7,459 nucleotides of DNA from Caldifarciminota bacterium UBA3079 (lineage in GTDB: Bacteria > Hydrothermota > Tepidihabitantia > Tepidihabitantales > Tepidihabitantaceae): assembly GCA_002366635.1 (NCBI GenBank), contig DFBN01000082.1, forward strand, positions 590-8,048. The letters are read 5' to 3'. Below, piece after piece: positions 1 to 6,540 of this stretch (positions within the stretch are counted from its first letter, which is position 1; each line of letters begins with the position of its first letter). The translations under genes were made by a program, and so were the position numbers. The notes beneath the pieces were generated by a model. The model was not told the origin of the DNA, did no database searches, and saw only the letters and a program-made list of their open reading frames with translations.

Positions 1-314
1 CACGCGGCTTTGAGGTCCGGATTAACCGTGATAAGTGTGGCTTTATATTTACGGAGCGCCGCGATGAGCGCATCGCGCTGAAGTAGATTCCGGTTCAGCT
101 TGACCGTAATTCCTTTGATATGCCTGAGCCGTTCAATCGTTTCCCATGCCCGGCGGGTGCGATGGTCGGCCTGGGCCGATGATGAGACCGGGGTTGGTGG
201 CTCGGGCACGAAAAACTTGCCCGATATTAAACCCATTTCGAGGAATTGGGCAATCCTCGGGTCGGCTACGGTTTCGAAATCCATAACAAATGTTTTTGTT
301 TTCCTGAGAAACAT
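1..314 (-). CDS. YacL-like PIN-domain protein, divergent active site (partial, runs off left edge)
   Basis: Last visible gene of the operon. It starts 30 nt after the radA stop, and 104 codons are present before the window edge. Residues 10-37 match the PIN domain of the YacL/PIN-TRAM family: a beta strand ending in Asp12, then D-P-R-I at 18-21 where YacL has D-G-R-I, then a G-L/I-S-G-K-F-F-V-P strand. The Arg-rich stretch at 52-63 and the L-I-T strand at 94-96 fit the rest of the fold. Of the acidic residues expected in a PIN nuclease, Asp12 and Asp81 are visible. The mid-domain Glu is not seen where a Pro/Ser-rich segment (38-46) lies, and the usual T-N-D reads T-V-N (96-98). PIN domains are metal-dependent RNases, but this one may be weak or inactive. 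No N-terminal membrane segments are present, unlike Bacillus YacL. A TRAM domain would lie beyond the edge. An in-frame ATG at 326 is an alternative start, but the Shine-Dalgarno favours 314. Confidence 0.72.
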   Translation of the reverse strand, partial: MFLRKTKTFVMDFETVADPRIAQFLEMGLISGKFFVPEPPTPVSSSAQADHRTRRAWETIERLRHIKGITVKLNRNLLQRDALIAALRKYKATLITVNPDLKAA

Positions 315-319
315 GAAAT

Positions 320-324
320 CCTCC
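320..324 (-). promoter_or_regulatory. Shine-Dalgarno GGAGG of the PIN gene
   Basis: On the minus strand GGAGG sits 5 nt before the ATG at 314. It overlaps the other in-frame ATG (326-324), so it supports 314 as the start. It is the strongest ribosome-binding site in the left half of the window. This suggests the gene is translated independently of radA, whose stop is at 347-345. Confidence 0.75.
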
Positions 325-344
325 ATTGGTCGAGTCGGTCCGGC

Positions 345-1712
345 TCATGTGCCCCCCAGTTTTTCCAATGTCTGTCGAACCGATTCGACCGCTAAAAGCT
401 TGACCCCGGGGCTTGACTTCATTTTGCTTGTCATATTGCGCCGGGGAAGAATTATTTTACTGAAGCCGAGCCGGGCCGCTTCGTTGATGCGTGCCTCGGC
501 CCGGGCAACCGAACGGACCTCGCCGCCGAGCCCGACTTCACCCACAAAAACAGTGTCGGGCGATATAGGAATATTGCGTACAGACGATGCAAGTGCGGCG
601 AGGACACCCAAATCTGCGGCCGGTTCCTGAATCTTGAGGCCGCCGGCAATATTGAGAAAAACATCCTTGCCCGCGGTAGCGACACCGGCCCGGTGTTCCA
701 GAACGCATAAGAGCATGCTGAGCCGCCGGCCATCAAATCCGGTTGCCACATGCTGAGGGATGGCATAAGGGGTTCTGGCAGCCAGGGCCTGGATTTCCAC
801 GAGCAGGGGCCTGGTTCCTTCGACCGTGGCGGTAACCGCAGAACCTGAAACTTCCGGTCTTCGGCCGGAAAGGAAAAAACGGGAAGGGTTGTTGACTTCT
901 GTCAGTCCGGCATCACCCATTTCAAATACACCGATTTCATTGGTGGAACCGAACCGGTTCTTGACGGCACGCAGGATTCGGTATTGCTGGAACCTCTCGC
1001 CTTCGAAGTACAGCACAGTGTCTACCATATGTTCAAGGGTCTTGGGCCCGGCGATAGCACCGTATTTGGTTATATGCCCAATCAGAATAGTGGTAATAGT
1101 GCGTGCCTTTGCCATACGCAGCAGTTCCGCGGTGCATTCTCGCACCTGAGATACGCTGCCCGGTGCGCTGGTGAGGTTGGAACTGAACACGGACTGGATT
1201 GAGTCGATAACAAGCAGGCCCGGCTCGGTTTGGTTTGTGGCTTCGACGATTTCGTCGAGTTCAACGGCACAAAAAAGATTGATTCCTTCATTTTCGGCAC
1301 GGAGCCGCTCGGCACGGAGCCTGATTTGTTCAACCGATTCTTCACCACTTATATATAACACTTTGGTGTCGGCATGCGCCAGCCGGTCGCATACCTGAAG
1401 GGTGAGGGTTGATTTACCGATTCCTGGTTCGCCGCCGATGAGCAGAAGGGAACCGGGAACCAGACCACCGCCAAGCACACGGTCCAGCTCACCGATTCCA
1501 GTGGATTGACGCTGGTGCTGCTGGGTTTTGATTTCTGTGAGCTTAAGGGGTCTGGGGGTCGGGCCGGTTCTTACCCTCCGGTTGCGGGGTGTTTTCTTCA
1601 CTATGCGTTTCTCTTCTACCATGGTGTTCCACTGGCCGCAGTTCGGACAGCGTCCGACCCAGCGGCTTGTCTCAAATCCGCAGTTCTGACAGACAAAAGC
1701 GGTATTCTTCAT
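345..1712 (-). CDS. radA: DNA repair/recombination ATPase RadA (Sms)
   Basis: RadA is a RecA-like, DnaB-type motor that processes recombination intermediates and branch migration on DNA. Residue numbers below are counted from the GTG at 1715. An N-terminal zinc finger is formed by C9, C12, C23 and C26. The ATPase follows, with Walker A G-E-P-G-I-G-K-S (95-102), Walker B L-L-V-I-D-S (167-172) and the RadA signature K-N-R-F-G (252-256). The C-terminal Lon-like domain spans roughly 285-456. The length (about 455 aa) is normal for the family. The ATG at 1712 overlaps the dnaB stop by one base (TGATG), so I prefer it. The GTG one codon upstream is also possible. No strong Shine-Dalgarno is seen, so translation is probably coupled to dnaB. 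One oddity is H-I-T-K-Y-G at 214-219, where the family usually has H-V-T-K-E-G. Confidence 0.97.
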   Translation of the reverse strand: MKNTAFVCQNCGFETSRWVGRCPNCGQWNTMVEEKRIVKKTPRNRRVRTGPTPRPLKLTEIKTQQHQRQSTGIGELDRVLGGGLVPGSLLLIGGEPGIGKSTLTLQVCDRLAHADTKVLYISGEESVEQIRLRAERLRAENEGINLFCAVELDEIVEATNQTEPGLLVIDSIQSVFSSNLTSAPGSVSQVRECTAELLRMAKARTITTILIGHITKYGAIAGPKTLEHMVDTVLYFEGERFQQYRILRAVKNRFGSTNEIGVFEMGDAGLTEVNNPSRFFLSGRRPEVSGSAVTATVEGTRPLLVEIQALAARTPYAIPQHVATGFDGRRLSMLLCVLEHRAGVATAGKDVFLNIAGGLKIQEPAADLGVLAALASSVRNIPISPDTVFVGEVGLGGEVRSVARAEARINEAARLGFSKIILPRRNMTSKMKSSPGVKLLAVESVRQTLEKLGGT

Positions 1713-3109
1713 CACTCAGGCAGGTAGTCTTCTTGTTCTTCGGGTTCTGGAATCTCGGGCCGGTACCGGTTCTCGAAGCGCATGTACTGACCGAAGAACG
1801 CAAGTTTGATTGTGCCAAGCGGGCCGTTGCGTTGCTTGGCGATAATAACATCGGCGTTGCCTTTGAGGCTTTCGTCTTCGGGGTGATAGAATTCGGGCCG
1901 GTAGAGCAGGAGCACAAGGTCGGCATCCTGTTCGATGGCTCCAGATTCGCGCAGGTCTGCAAGTTGGGGCTTTCTTGTTTCCCTTCTTTCCGGAAGGCGG
2001 GAAAGCTGGGAAAGGGCCATTACAGGTGTGTCCAGTTCTTTGGCCATCGCCTTGAGGGAACGCGAGATTTCAGATATTTCCTGCTGCCGGTTTCGGTCAC
2101 GGCGTCGTCCTCCGTGTGCTTCCATCAACTGCAGATAATCGATGATTATGAGGCCCAACGGCACTTCTGAACGCAATCTGCGGGCTCGGGCGCGGATTTC
2201 CAGCGCGGTGAGTGATGGTGTATCGTCAATGTAGATTTGGGTTTCATACAAAGGGCCGAGCGCTGCGGACAGCCGTGACCGGTCCTTCTTCGAGAGCATT
2301 CCGCGTCGGAGATTGTTCATTGTGATGCCGGCCTCAGAGCAGATGAGTCGTTGGACCAGGGTTTCGGTGGACATCTCAAGGCTGAAAATCGCCACCGGAA
2401 TCTTATTGCGCGTAGCGGCATTGACGGTGATATTGAGTGCCAGTGAGGTTTTTCCCATTGAGGGTCGGCCCGCTACAATAGCGAGTTCGCCTGCCTGGAT
2501 GCCGGATGTCTTCTCGTCCAAATCGTGGAATCCGGTTTCCACACCGGTAATGAGTTTCTTTTCGGCCCTGGCTTTTTCGATTCGCTCCATTTCTGTCATC
2601 AGGAGCTTCTTGATTTTGGCGAAACCCTTGCGGGTTCCGGCCTGGCGGATATCAAATATCTTCTGTTCTGCTTCGTCTAGCAACTCATCGTACCGTCGTC
2701 CTTCGTCGTAACCGTTCTGGACGATTTCAGTGGCGGTTTGAATCAACTGGCGCTGGATAGACTTCTCCAGCACCAGTTTGGCGTGTTCTTCGCAGTAGGC
2801 TGTGGTCAGGACCGAATCCAGAAGTCCGGATACAAAAGGTACGCCTCCAACTGCTTCGAGTTGTTTCATTCTTTTGAGCTCGGTTGTGACTGTGACCAGG
2901 TCGATGGCGGTATTCTGGTCAAAAAGACTGAGTATCGCCTGATATACCTTTCGATGGGGCTGGAGATAGAAGTGGTCTGGGTCGGGGCCAAGTTGCTGGA
3001 TGACTTTAGGGACTGTTTCAGGGTTGAGGAGCATTGCACCCAGAACCGCGGCTTCGGCTTCGAGTGCCTGAGGCAGCTTTCTGATTTTTTGCTCAGACTG
3101 TTCGGCCAT
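1712..3109 (-). CDS. dnaB: Replicative DNA helicase DnaB
   Basis: This is the hexameric 5'-3' helicase that unwinds the replication fork and partners with primase and the loader. The N-terminal primase-interacting helical domain covers roughly residues 8-150. A linker leads into the RecA-like domain, which has Walker A G-R-P-S-M-G-K-T (214-221), S-L-E-M-S (243-247), Walker B I-I-I-D-Y-L-Q-L (321-328), the Q-L-S-R motif (368-371), L-R-E-S-G-A-I-E-Q-D-A-D (386-397) and K-Q-R-N-G (425-429). The protein is 465 aa, which is typical. There is no intein insertion at the P-loop or in the other motifs, which are common intein sites in dnaB. The acidic C-terminal tail after 450 (P-E-P-E-E-Q-E) is plain. 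The ATG lies inside the last codons of coaBC (17-nt overlap), with only a weak ribosome-binding site, so translation is likely coupled. Placing dnaB next to radA puts two related hexameric ATPases side by side. Confidence 0.98.
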   Translation of the reverse strand: MAEQSEQKIRKLPQALEAEAAVLGAMLLNPETVPKVIQQLGPDPDHFYLQPHRKVYQAILSLFDQNTAIDLVTVTTELKRMKQLEAVGGVPFVSGLLDSVLTTAYCEEHAKLVLEKSIQRQLIQTATEIVQNGYDEGRRYDELLDEAEQKIFDIRQAGTRKGFAKIKKLLMTEMERIEKARAEKKLITGVETGFHDLDEKTSGIQAGELAIVAGRPSMGKTSLALNITVNAATRNKIPVAIFSLEMSTETLVQRLICSEAGITMNNLRRGMLSKKDRSRLSAALGPLYETQIYIDDTPSLTALEIRARARRLRSEVPLGLIIIDYLQLMEAHGGRRRDRNRQQEISEISRSLKAMAKELDTPVMALSQLSRLPERRETRKPQLADLRESGAIEQDADLVLLLYRPEFYHPEDESLKGNADVIIAKQRNGPLGTIKLAFFGQYMRFENRYRPEIPEPEEQEDYLPE

Positions 3110-4319
3110 CTTCTGATTCCATTTTTGAGCTGAGGAGCTTTGCTGCTTCAGCTACCAGTTTTGATGCGAAGAGCTCTTTTGTCATTTCCGGCAGACGGCG
3201 TGGTTTGCCTTTAGGCCTGATAAGCGTGGGCTTAATATATTCTGCATCGATGGTTGAATAGTCGTTCGCAACGACGAGGTCCAGTTTTTTATTAAGGAGT
3301 TTGGTGCGGGCATTAGTTAGAGATGGGTCGAGCGAGAAACCGATACAGATAGGCCGATGTGATGTGGTGCTCACTTGTTTAAGAATATCAGGTGTGCGTT
3401 TGAGTTCAAGTCGAAGCGATTTCTGATGCTGTTTCTTTTTTGCGGTGCGGGTCGGTCGAAAGTCAACGACCGCCGCACACATTACCAGGATATCGGTCTG
3501 TTCGAGCCGGGCGAGAACCTGTTTGAGCATTTCTTCGGTGGTGCGGACCCGGACCGTTTTGATACCTGCTGGCAATGGCACGGAAACCGGGCCGGCGATG
3601 AGATACACAGAAGCGCCTGCAGCAGCAAATGCCCGGGCGATTGCCAGTCCCATCCTCCCGCTTGAGCGGTTGGTAATTAACCGGACCGGGTCAATAGGCT
3701 CTTCGGTTCGTCCTGCTGTTACCAGCACTCGGATTCCATTGAGACCGAGACTGGTTTGTTCCAGAAGGGCCTGGCAGACCTGAAAGATGGCACGAGGTTC
3801 CAAAAACCGGCCGGTGCCGCTGGTGCCGCAAGCGAGTTCGCCTTGTGCCGGCCCGACGATTGCATAGCCCATTTTGATGAGGCGGCCGATGTTCTGCTGC
3901 ACCGACGGGTTTTGCCACATATTCACATTCATTCCAGGGGCCAGGATGGCGCGTCCTCGCTTCAATATATCGGCCGGCACGGCCAGAAGCATGGTGGAAA
4001 GCAGGTCATCGGCGATACCTGATGCTATTTTGCCCAGAATATTTGCACTTGCCGGTGCTACCAGAATGAGGTCAGCCCACATCGGCAGGTCGATATGCGG
4101 GATTCCGGTTTTATGTTTCGGAAATAACTCAAGCGCAACCGGCCGTCCTGAAAGCACAGCGAACGATTCCGCAGTTACAAACTTTCTGGCATTTCTGGTC
4201 ATCACAACCTGCACTTCCCAGTCGGATTTGCGAAAGAGCCTGACCAATTCCAGCGCTTTGTAAGCTGCGATACTGCCGGTTACGCCGAGAACCAAGTGCG
4301 GATGTGTTTTGTTGGACAT
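3093..4319 (-). CDS. coaBC: Bifunctional phosphopantothenoylcysteine decarboxylase / phosphopantothenate-cysteine ligase
   Basis: Catalyses two steps of coenzyme A synthesis: CTP-dependent joining of cysteine to 4'-phosphopantothenate (CoaB) and FMN-dependent decarboxylation to 4'-phosphopantetheine (CoaC). The N-terminal CoaC flavoprotein domain (about 1-190) shows G-V-T-G-S-I-A-A-Y-K (12-21) and the catalytic His75 in P-H-I-D-L. It also has A-P-A-S-A-N (88-93), the P-x-M-N-x-x-M-W motif as P-G-M-N-V-N-M-W (128-135), and the substrate-flap Cys164 in L-A-C-G. The CoaB domain follows, with V-T-A-G-R-T-E-E-P-I-D-P-V-R (200-213), N-R-S-S-G (217-221), A-A-V-V-D-F-R-P (282-289) and a Lys-rich patch at 294-300. 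Its length of 408 aa is normal for the fusion. It starts 13 nt after the rpoZ stop with no strong Shine-Dalgarno. The gmk-rpoZ-coaBC order is conserved across many bacteria. Confidence 0.97.
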   Translation of the reverse strand: MSNKTHPHLVLGVTGSIAAYKALELVRLFRKSDWEVQVVMTRNARKFVTAESFAVLSGRPVALELFPKHKTGIPHIDLPMWADLILVAPASANILGKIASGIADDLLSTMLLAVPADILKRGRAILAPGMNVNMWQNPSVQQNIGRLIKMGYAIVGPAQGELACGTSGTGRFLEPRAIFQVCQALLEQTSLGLNGIRVLVTAGRTEEPIDPVRLITNRSSGRMGLAIARAFAAAGASVYLIAGPVSVPLPAGIKTVRVRTTEEMLKQVLARLEQTDILVMCAAVVDFRPTRTAKKKQHQKSLRLELKRTPDILKQVSTTSHRPICIGFSLDPSLTNARTKLLNKKLDLVVANDYSTIDAEYIKPTLIRPKGKPRRLPEMTKELFASKLVAEAAKLLSSKMESEDGRTV

Positions 4320-4332
4320 ATGCCGAATAAAT

Positions 4333-4590
4333 TCAGCGGACTCGACCGAAATAGGATTCGTTGTAGCTTTCCCGAGTAAGTGCCTTCATTTCGGCATCGG
4401 TCAACCGCTCATATTTTATTTCGCCGTGTACTAACTTTTCCAGGGCGTATTCATAGATATTGCGTGTCAACTGAATTTCGCCTTTTTGAAGGCCATCGAT
4501 AATATGACGGGCTTCCAATGCAGCTATATCCAGTGCCTGGTATTTGTTGGGATATTTCTTCCAGATTTCCTCAATCGACAGATACTTCAT
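4333..4590 (-). CDS. rpoZ: DNA-directed RNA polymerase subunit omega
   Basis: A small 85-aa protein. Omega is a chaperone-like subunit that binds the C-terminal part of beta-prime and stabilises core RNA polymerase. The sequence is divergent, but it has the omega layout. Counting from the ATG at 4590, a helix near residues 13-32 contains N-K-Y-Q-A-L-D-I-A-A-L-E-A-R, matching the usual N-R-Y-E...A-x-R-A-R helix. It is followed by an A-L-E-K-L-V-H-G-E-I-K segment (49-59), which corresponds to the conserved A-L-E-E-I-x-x-G-K-I. Placement between gmk and coaBC is the classic rpoZ position and raises confidence. I chose the ATG at 4590 because AAGGAG lies 8 nt upstream of it. A TTG two codons further upstream would sit only 3 nt from that site. 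The 5' end overlaps gmk by about 20 nt. Confidence 0.85.
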   Translation of the reverse strand: MKYLSIEEIWKKYPNKYQALDIAALEARHIIDGLQKGEIQLTRNIYEYALEKLVHGEIKYERLTDAEMKALTRESYNESYFGRVR

Positions 4591-5218
4591 TGACAATACT
4601 CCTTTTTGCCTTACGACCAGGATGCAGCCTGTAGGTTCGCAGTCTCTCGGCGCGGATTATTGAAAGTATCCTACGCGCCGTATCCTTGAGCCGGTCGTTT
4701 ACGACAATATAGTCAAATTCCGGTATTGCAGCCAGTTCAGATTTCAGCTCTGACTGCCGGCGGTTTATCTCTCTGGCTGAATCTGTGCCGCGGCTGTGCA
4801 AACGGCGCATCAGTTCCTTCTGGCTCTGAGTGGTGATGAAGATGGCGACACTGTCCGGCAAGGCTTTTCTGCAGGAACGCATACCCTGAATGTCAAGGTC
4901 GGCGAGGACATCCTTTCCTTTTCTGAGTTGACCGAGCAAAGGTGTTTTGGGAGTGCCATAGAAATGGCCATATACAATCGCATGTTCCAGAAATCCACCA
5001 CGGGCCAGGCGGGCCTTGAATTCCCTTTCGGTCCAAAAGAAATAATGCCGACCATGAACTTCACCTTTACGCGGGTGACGGGTGGTAGCGGAAACAGAAT
5101 AGACGATATTTTTGTCTTGGCGCACGACTTCGCGGCAGAGCGATGTTTTGCCGGCACCCGAAGGCGATGAAACTACAATGAGAAATGGACGGTGCCGCCA
5201 AACACCTCTACTCAACAT
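4571..5218 (-). CDS. gmk: Guanylate kinase
   Basis: Phosphorylates GMP to GDP with ATP in the cytosol, and supplies GTP and dGTP synthesis. The P-loop S-P-S-G-A-G-K-T is at 18-25. The GMP-binding region follows, S-A-T-T-R-H-P-R-K-G-E (43-53) and H-Y-F-F (58-61). Next come F-L-E-H-A...Y-G-T-P (76-90) and the L-D-I-Q-G segment (108-112). The lid-region motif R-L-H-S-R-G-T-D-S (139-147) and the F-D-Y-I-V-V-N-D strand (168-175) complete the fold. At 215 aa it is slightly longer than typical, with a basic tail after residue 190. The ATG overlaps the last codons of yicC by 11 nt, and no strong Shine-Dalgarno is visible, so coupling to yicC is likely. It sits in the conserved yicC-gmk-rpoZ block. 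Confidence 0.97.
   Translation of the reverse strand: MLSRGVWRHRPFLIVVSSPSGAGKTSLCREVVRQDKNIVYSVSATTRHPRKGEVHGRHYFFWTEREFKARLARGGFLEHAIVYGHFYGTPKTPLLGQLRKGKDVLADLDIQGMRSCRKALPDSVAIFITTQSQKELMRRLHSRGTDSAREINRRQSELKSELAAIPEFDYIVVNDRLKDTARRILSIIRAERLRTYRLHPGRKAKRSIVNEVSVD
4599..4604 (-). promoter_or_regulatory. Shine-Dalgarno AAGGAG of rpoZ, decides the start
   Basis: AAGGAG on the minus strand lies 8 nt before the ATG at 4590 and inside the 3' end of gmk. It rules against the in-frame TTG at 4596, which would be only 3 nt away. Omega thus has its own good ribosome-binding site, unlike dnaB, radA and coaBC around it. Confidence 0.75.
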
Positions 5219-6083
5219 TGCGCACTTGCTCTTTCAATTTTTCGATTTCGCCTTTGATGTCAATAGCGCGGCGGGAAATCACCAAATCTCTTGCCTTGGC
5301 AGCAACAGTGTCGGTTTCGCGCAGCATTTCCTGGGCGATGAAATCCAGCTTTTTCCCCGATGTTGAAGAGTTGTGCAAAGCCAGAAGAAACATGCTGCAA
5401 TGGCTCCTCAGACGGACGCATTCCTCGTGAATGTCCACTTTATCGGTAATAAATGCAACTTCCTCAAGGACGCGTTTCGGGTCGGCATCAACCTTCAATT
5501 CTTTGAGCTGAGCGAGCAGGTTGCTCTTCCGCTCGCGCAGTCTTTTCGGCACCCTTTTCTCAATCAGTCGCACCGAACGCTGAATCCGGGCGACACGCTT
5601 GCGCAGGTCTCGGACAAGATTGACACCTTCGGCCTGTTTCATCTTGATGAGCTTGGTAAGTGCCTGTTTGACCACCTTTTTGCATTGACGCCATAGTCGG
5701 ACGCGATTCTGCTCGGATTTCTCAGCAGTAATGATGCCTGGATAAGAAAGGATGGTATTGAGACTTACCTGTCCGGGGACTTGGTATTTCTTTTTGAGTT
5801 CCGCTGCCAGCTTCATGTAGTCGCGCACAAGCCGCCGGTCGAGCGCCAGTACTGGCATGCCAGTGTTCTCGTCCATCGTGACTTGGAGTTGAACATAGCC
5901 GCGGCGGATTGAGTGCCTTACCATATCCCGTATTTCGCCTTCGAACCCTGCCAAAGAACCGGGCAAATGGGGCACAAGTTCGAAGAACTTGTGGTTGACC
6001 GAGCGGATATCAACCACAATTCTGCTGTTCCACGGAGAGAGGACCGCTTCGGCACGGCCCACACCGGTCATACTTCTAATCAT
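5208..6083 (-). CDS. yicC: YicC/YloC family endoribonuclease
   Basis: A member of the YicC family, whose characterised members are metal-dependent endoribonucleases involved in RNA turnover. The N-terminus I-R-S-M-T-G-V-G-R-A-E (2-12) is the family hallmark and fixes the start. R-S-V-N-H-K-F-F-E (27-35) and the basic helical middle follow. The C-terminal DUF1732 region has D-I-H-E-E-C-V-R-L-R-S-H (217-228), G-K-K-L-D-F-I-A-Q-E-M (243-253) and the closing E-K-L-K-E-Q-V-R-N-V-E (281-291). The length (291 aa) is normal. In the C-terminal motif R-E-x-N-T the Asn is replaced by Asp (R-E-T-D-T, 255-259). The gene starts 6 nt after the dtd stop and overlaps gmk by 11 nt at its 3' end. The upstream ribosome-binding site is weak. 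Confidence 0.95.
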   Translation of the reverse strand: MIRSMTGVGRAEAVLSPWNSRIVVDIRSVNHKFFELVPHLPGSLAGFEGEIRDMVRHSIRRGYVQLQVTMDENTGMPVLALDRRLVRDYMKLAAELKKKYQVPGQVSLNTILSYPGIITAEKSEQNRVRLWRQCKKVVKQALTKLIKMKQAEGVNLVRDLRKRVARIQRSVRLIEKRVPKRLRERKSNLLAQLKELKVDADPKRVLEEVAFITDKVDIHEECVRLRSHCSMFLLALHNSSTSGKKLDFIAQEMLRETDTVAAKARDLVISRRAIDIKGEIEKLKEQVRNVE

Positions 6084-6089
6084 TATCGT

Positions 6090-6539
6090 TTATCGTTTCT
6101 GCGGTTCTTCAAGCAAGACGGTTACCGGCCCGTTATTGACCAAGCCTACCTGCATTCGGGCGCCAAAACGGCCTGTTTTTGTAGAAACACCCAGTCCACC
6201 GAGTTCGGAAACAAAACGCTTATAGAGCTGGCGTGCACGGTCCGGTTCGCAGGCATTGTTGAACGAAGGACGCCGGCCTTTGTTCGTATCAGCGTAAAGC
6301 GTGAACTGGGAAACCACCAGGGCAGAACCGTCGGTATCAAGCAAGGAGAGGTTCATCTTGCCATTTTTGTCGTCAAATATGCGCAGCCGTGCAACCTTTG
6401 ATGCCAGTGCACGGCATGTTTCTTCATCATCGGATTTGCCAATGCCCAAGAAGACCAGAAGACCAGGCCCGATTTTGGCAATATCCTCATGGTTGACTAT
6501 AACCCGGGCCTGGAGCACACGTTGAAGCACTGCCTTCAA
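6090..6539 (-). CDS. dtd: D-aminoacyl-tRNA deacylase (TTG start)
   Basis: Hydrolyses D-amino acids, and in characterised homologues glycine, mischarged onto tRNAs; a cytosolic dimer whose active sites form across the interface. The N-terminus K-A-V-L-Q-R-V matches the family start (R-A-V-x-Q-R-V), so the TTG at 6539 is the initiator. The S-Q-F-T motif is at 77-80, K-G-R-R-P-S-F at 87-93, and the Gly-cisPro motif G-P-V-T that inserts into the partner's active site at 137-140. At 149 aa the length is standard. Two nearby substitutions stand out: the usual F-G/A-A-D-M reads F-G-A-R-M (125-129), and N-D-G-P-V-T reads N-N-G-P-V-T. The start lies one base after the stop of the upstream DJ-1-like gene, with AAAGGG 7 nt before the TTG. 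Confidence 0.96.
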   Translation of the reverse strand: MKAVLQRVLQARVIVNHEDIAKIGPGLLVFLGIGKSDDEETCRALASKVARLRIFDDKNGKMNLSLLDTDGSALVVSQFTLYADTNKGRRPSFNNACEPDRARQLYKRFVSELGGLGVSTKTGRFGARMQVGLVNNGPVTVLLEEPQKR

Positions 6540-6540
6540 C

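Noticed and set aside
133..348. A 71-codon minus-strand frame whose ATG overlaps the radA stop (ATGA)
   Set aside because: The overlap is tempting, but the frame is out of phase with the PIN-domain reading frame. The latter has protein-family similarity and a GGAGG site, while this product is Arg/Pro/Gly-rich with no motif.
1589..2170. Long plus-strand frames antisense to the operon, for example 1589-2170 and 100-630
   Set aside because: They are shadows of radA, dnaB and the PIN gene on the opposite strand, with no family motif or upstream ribosome-binding site of their own.
1712..3109. Possible intein in dnaB
   Set aside because: All helicase motifs are contiguous and the length of 465 aa is normal, so there is no insertion.
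3926..3937. CoaC motif P-G-M-N instead of the common P-A-M-N, as a possible defect
   Set aside because: The family motif is P-x-M-N-x-x-M-W. The second position is variable, and the rest of the motif plus His75 and Cys164 are intact.
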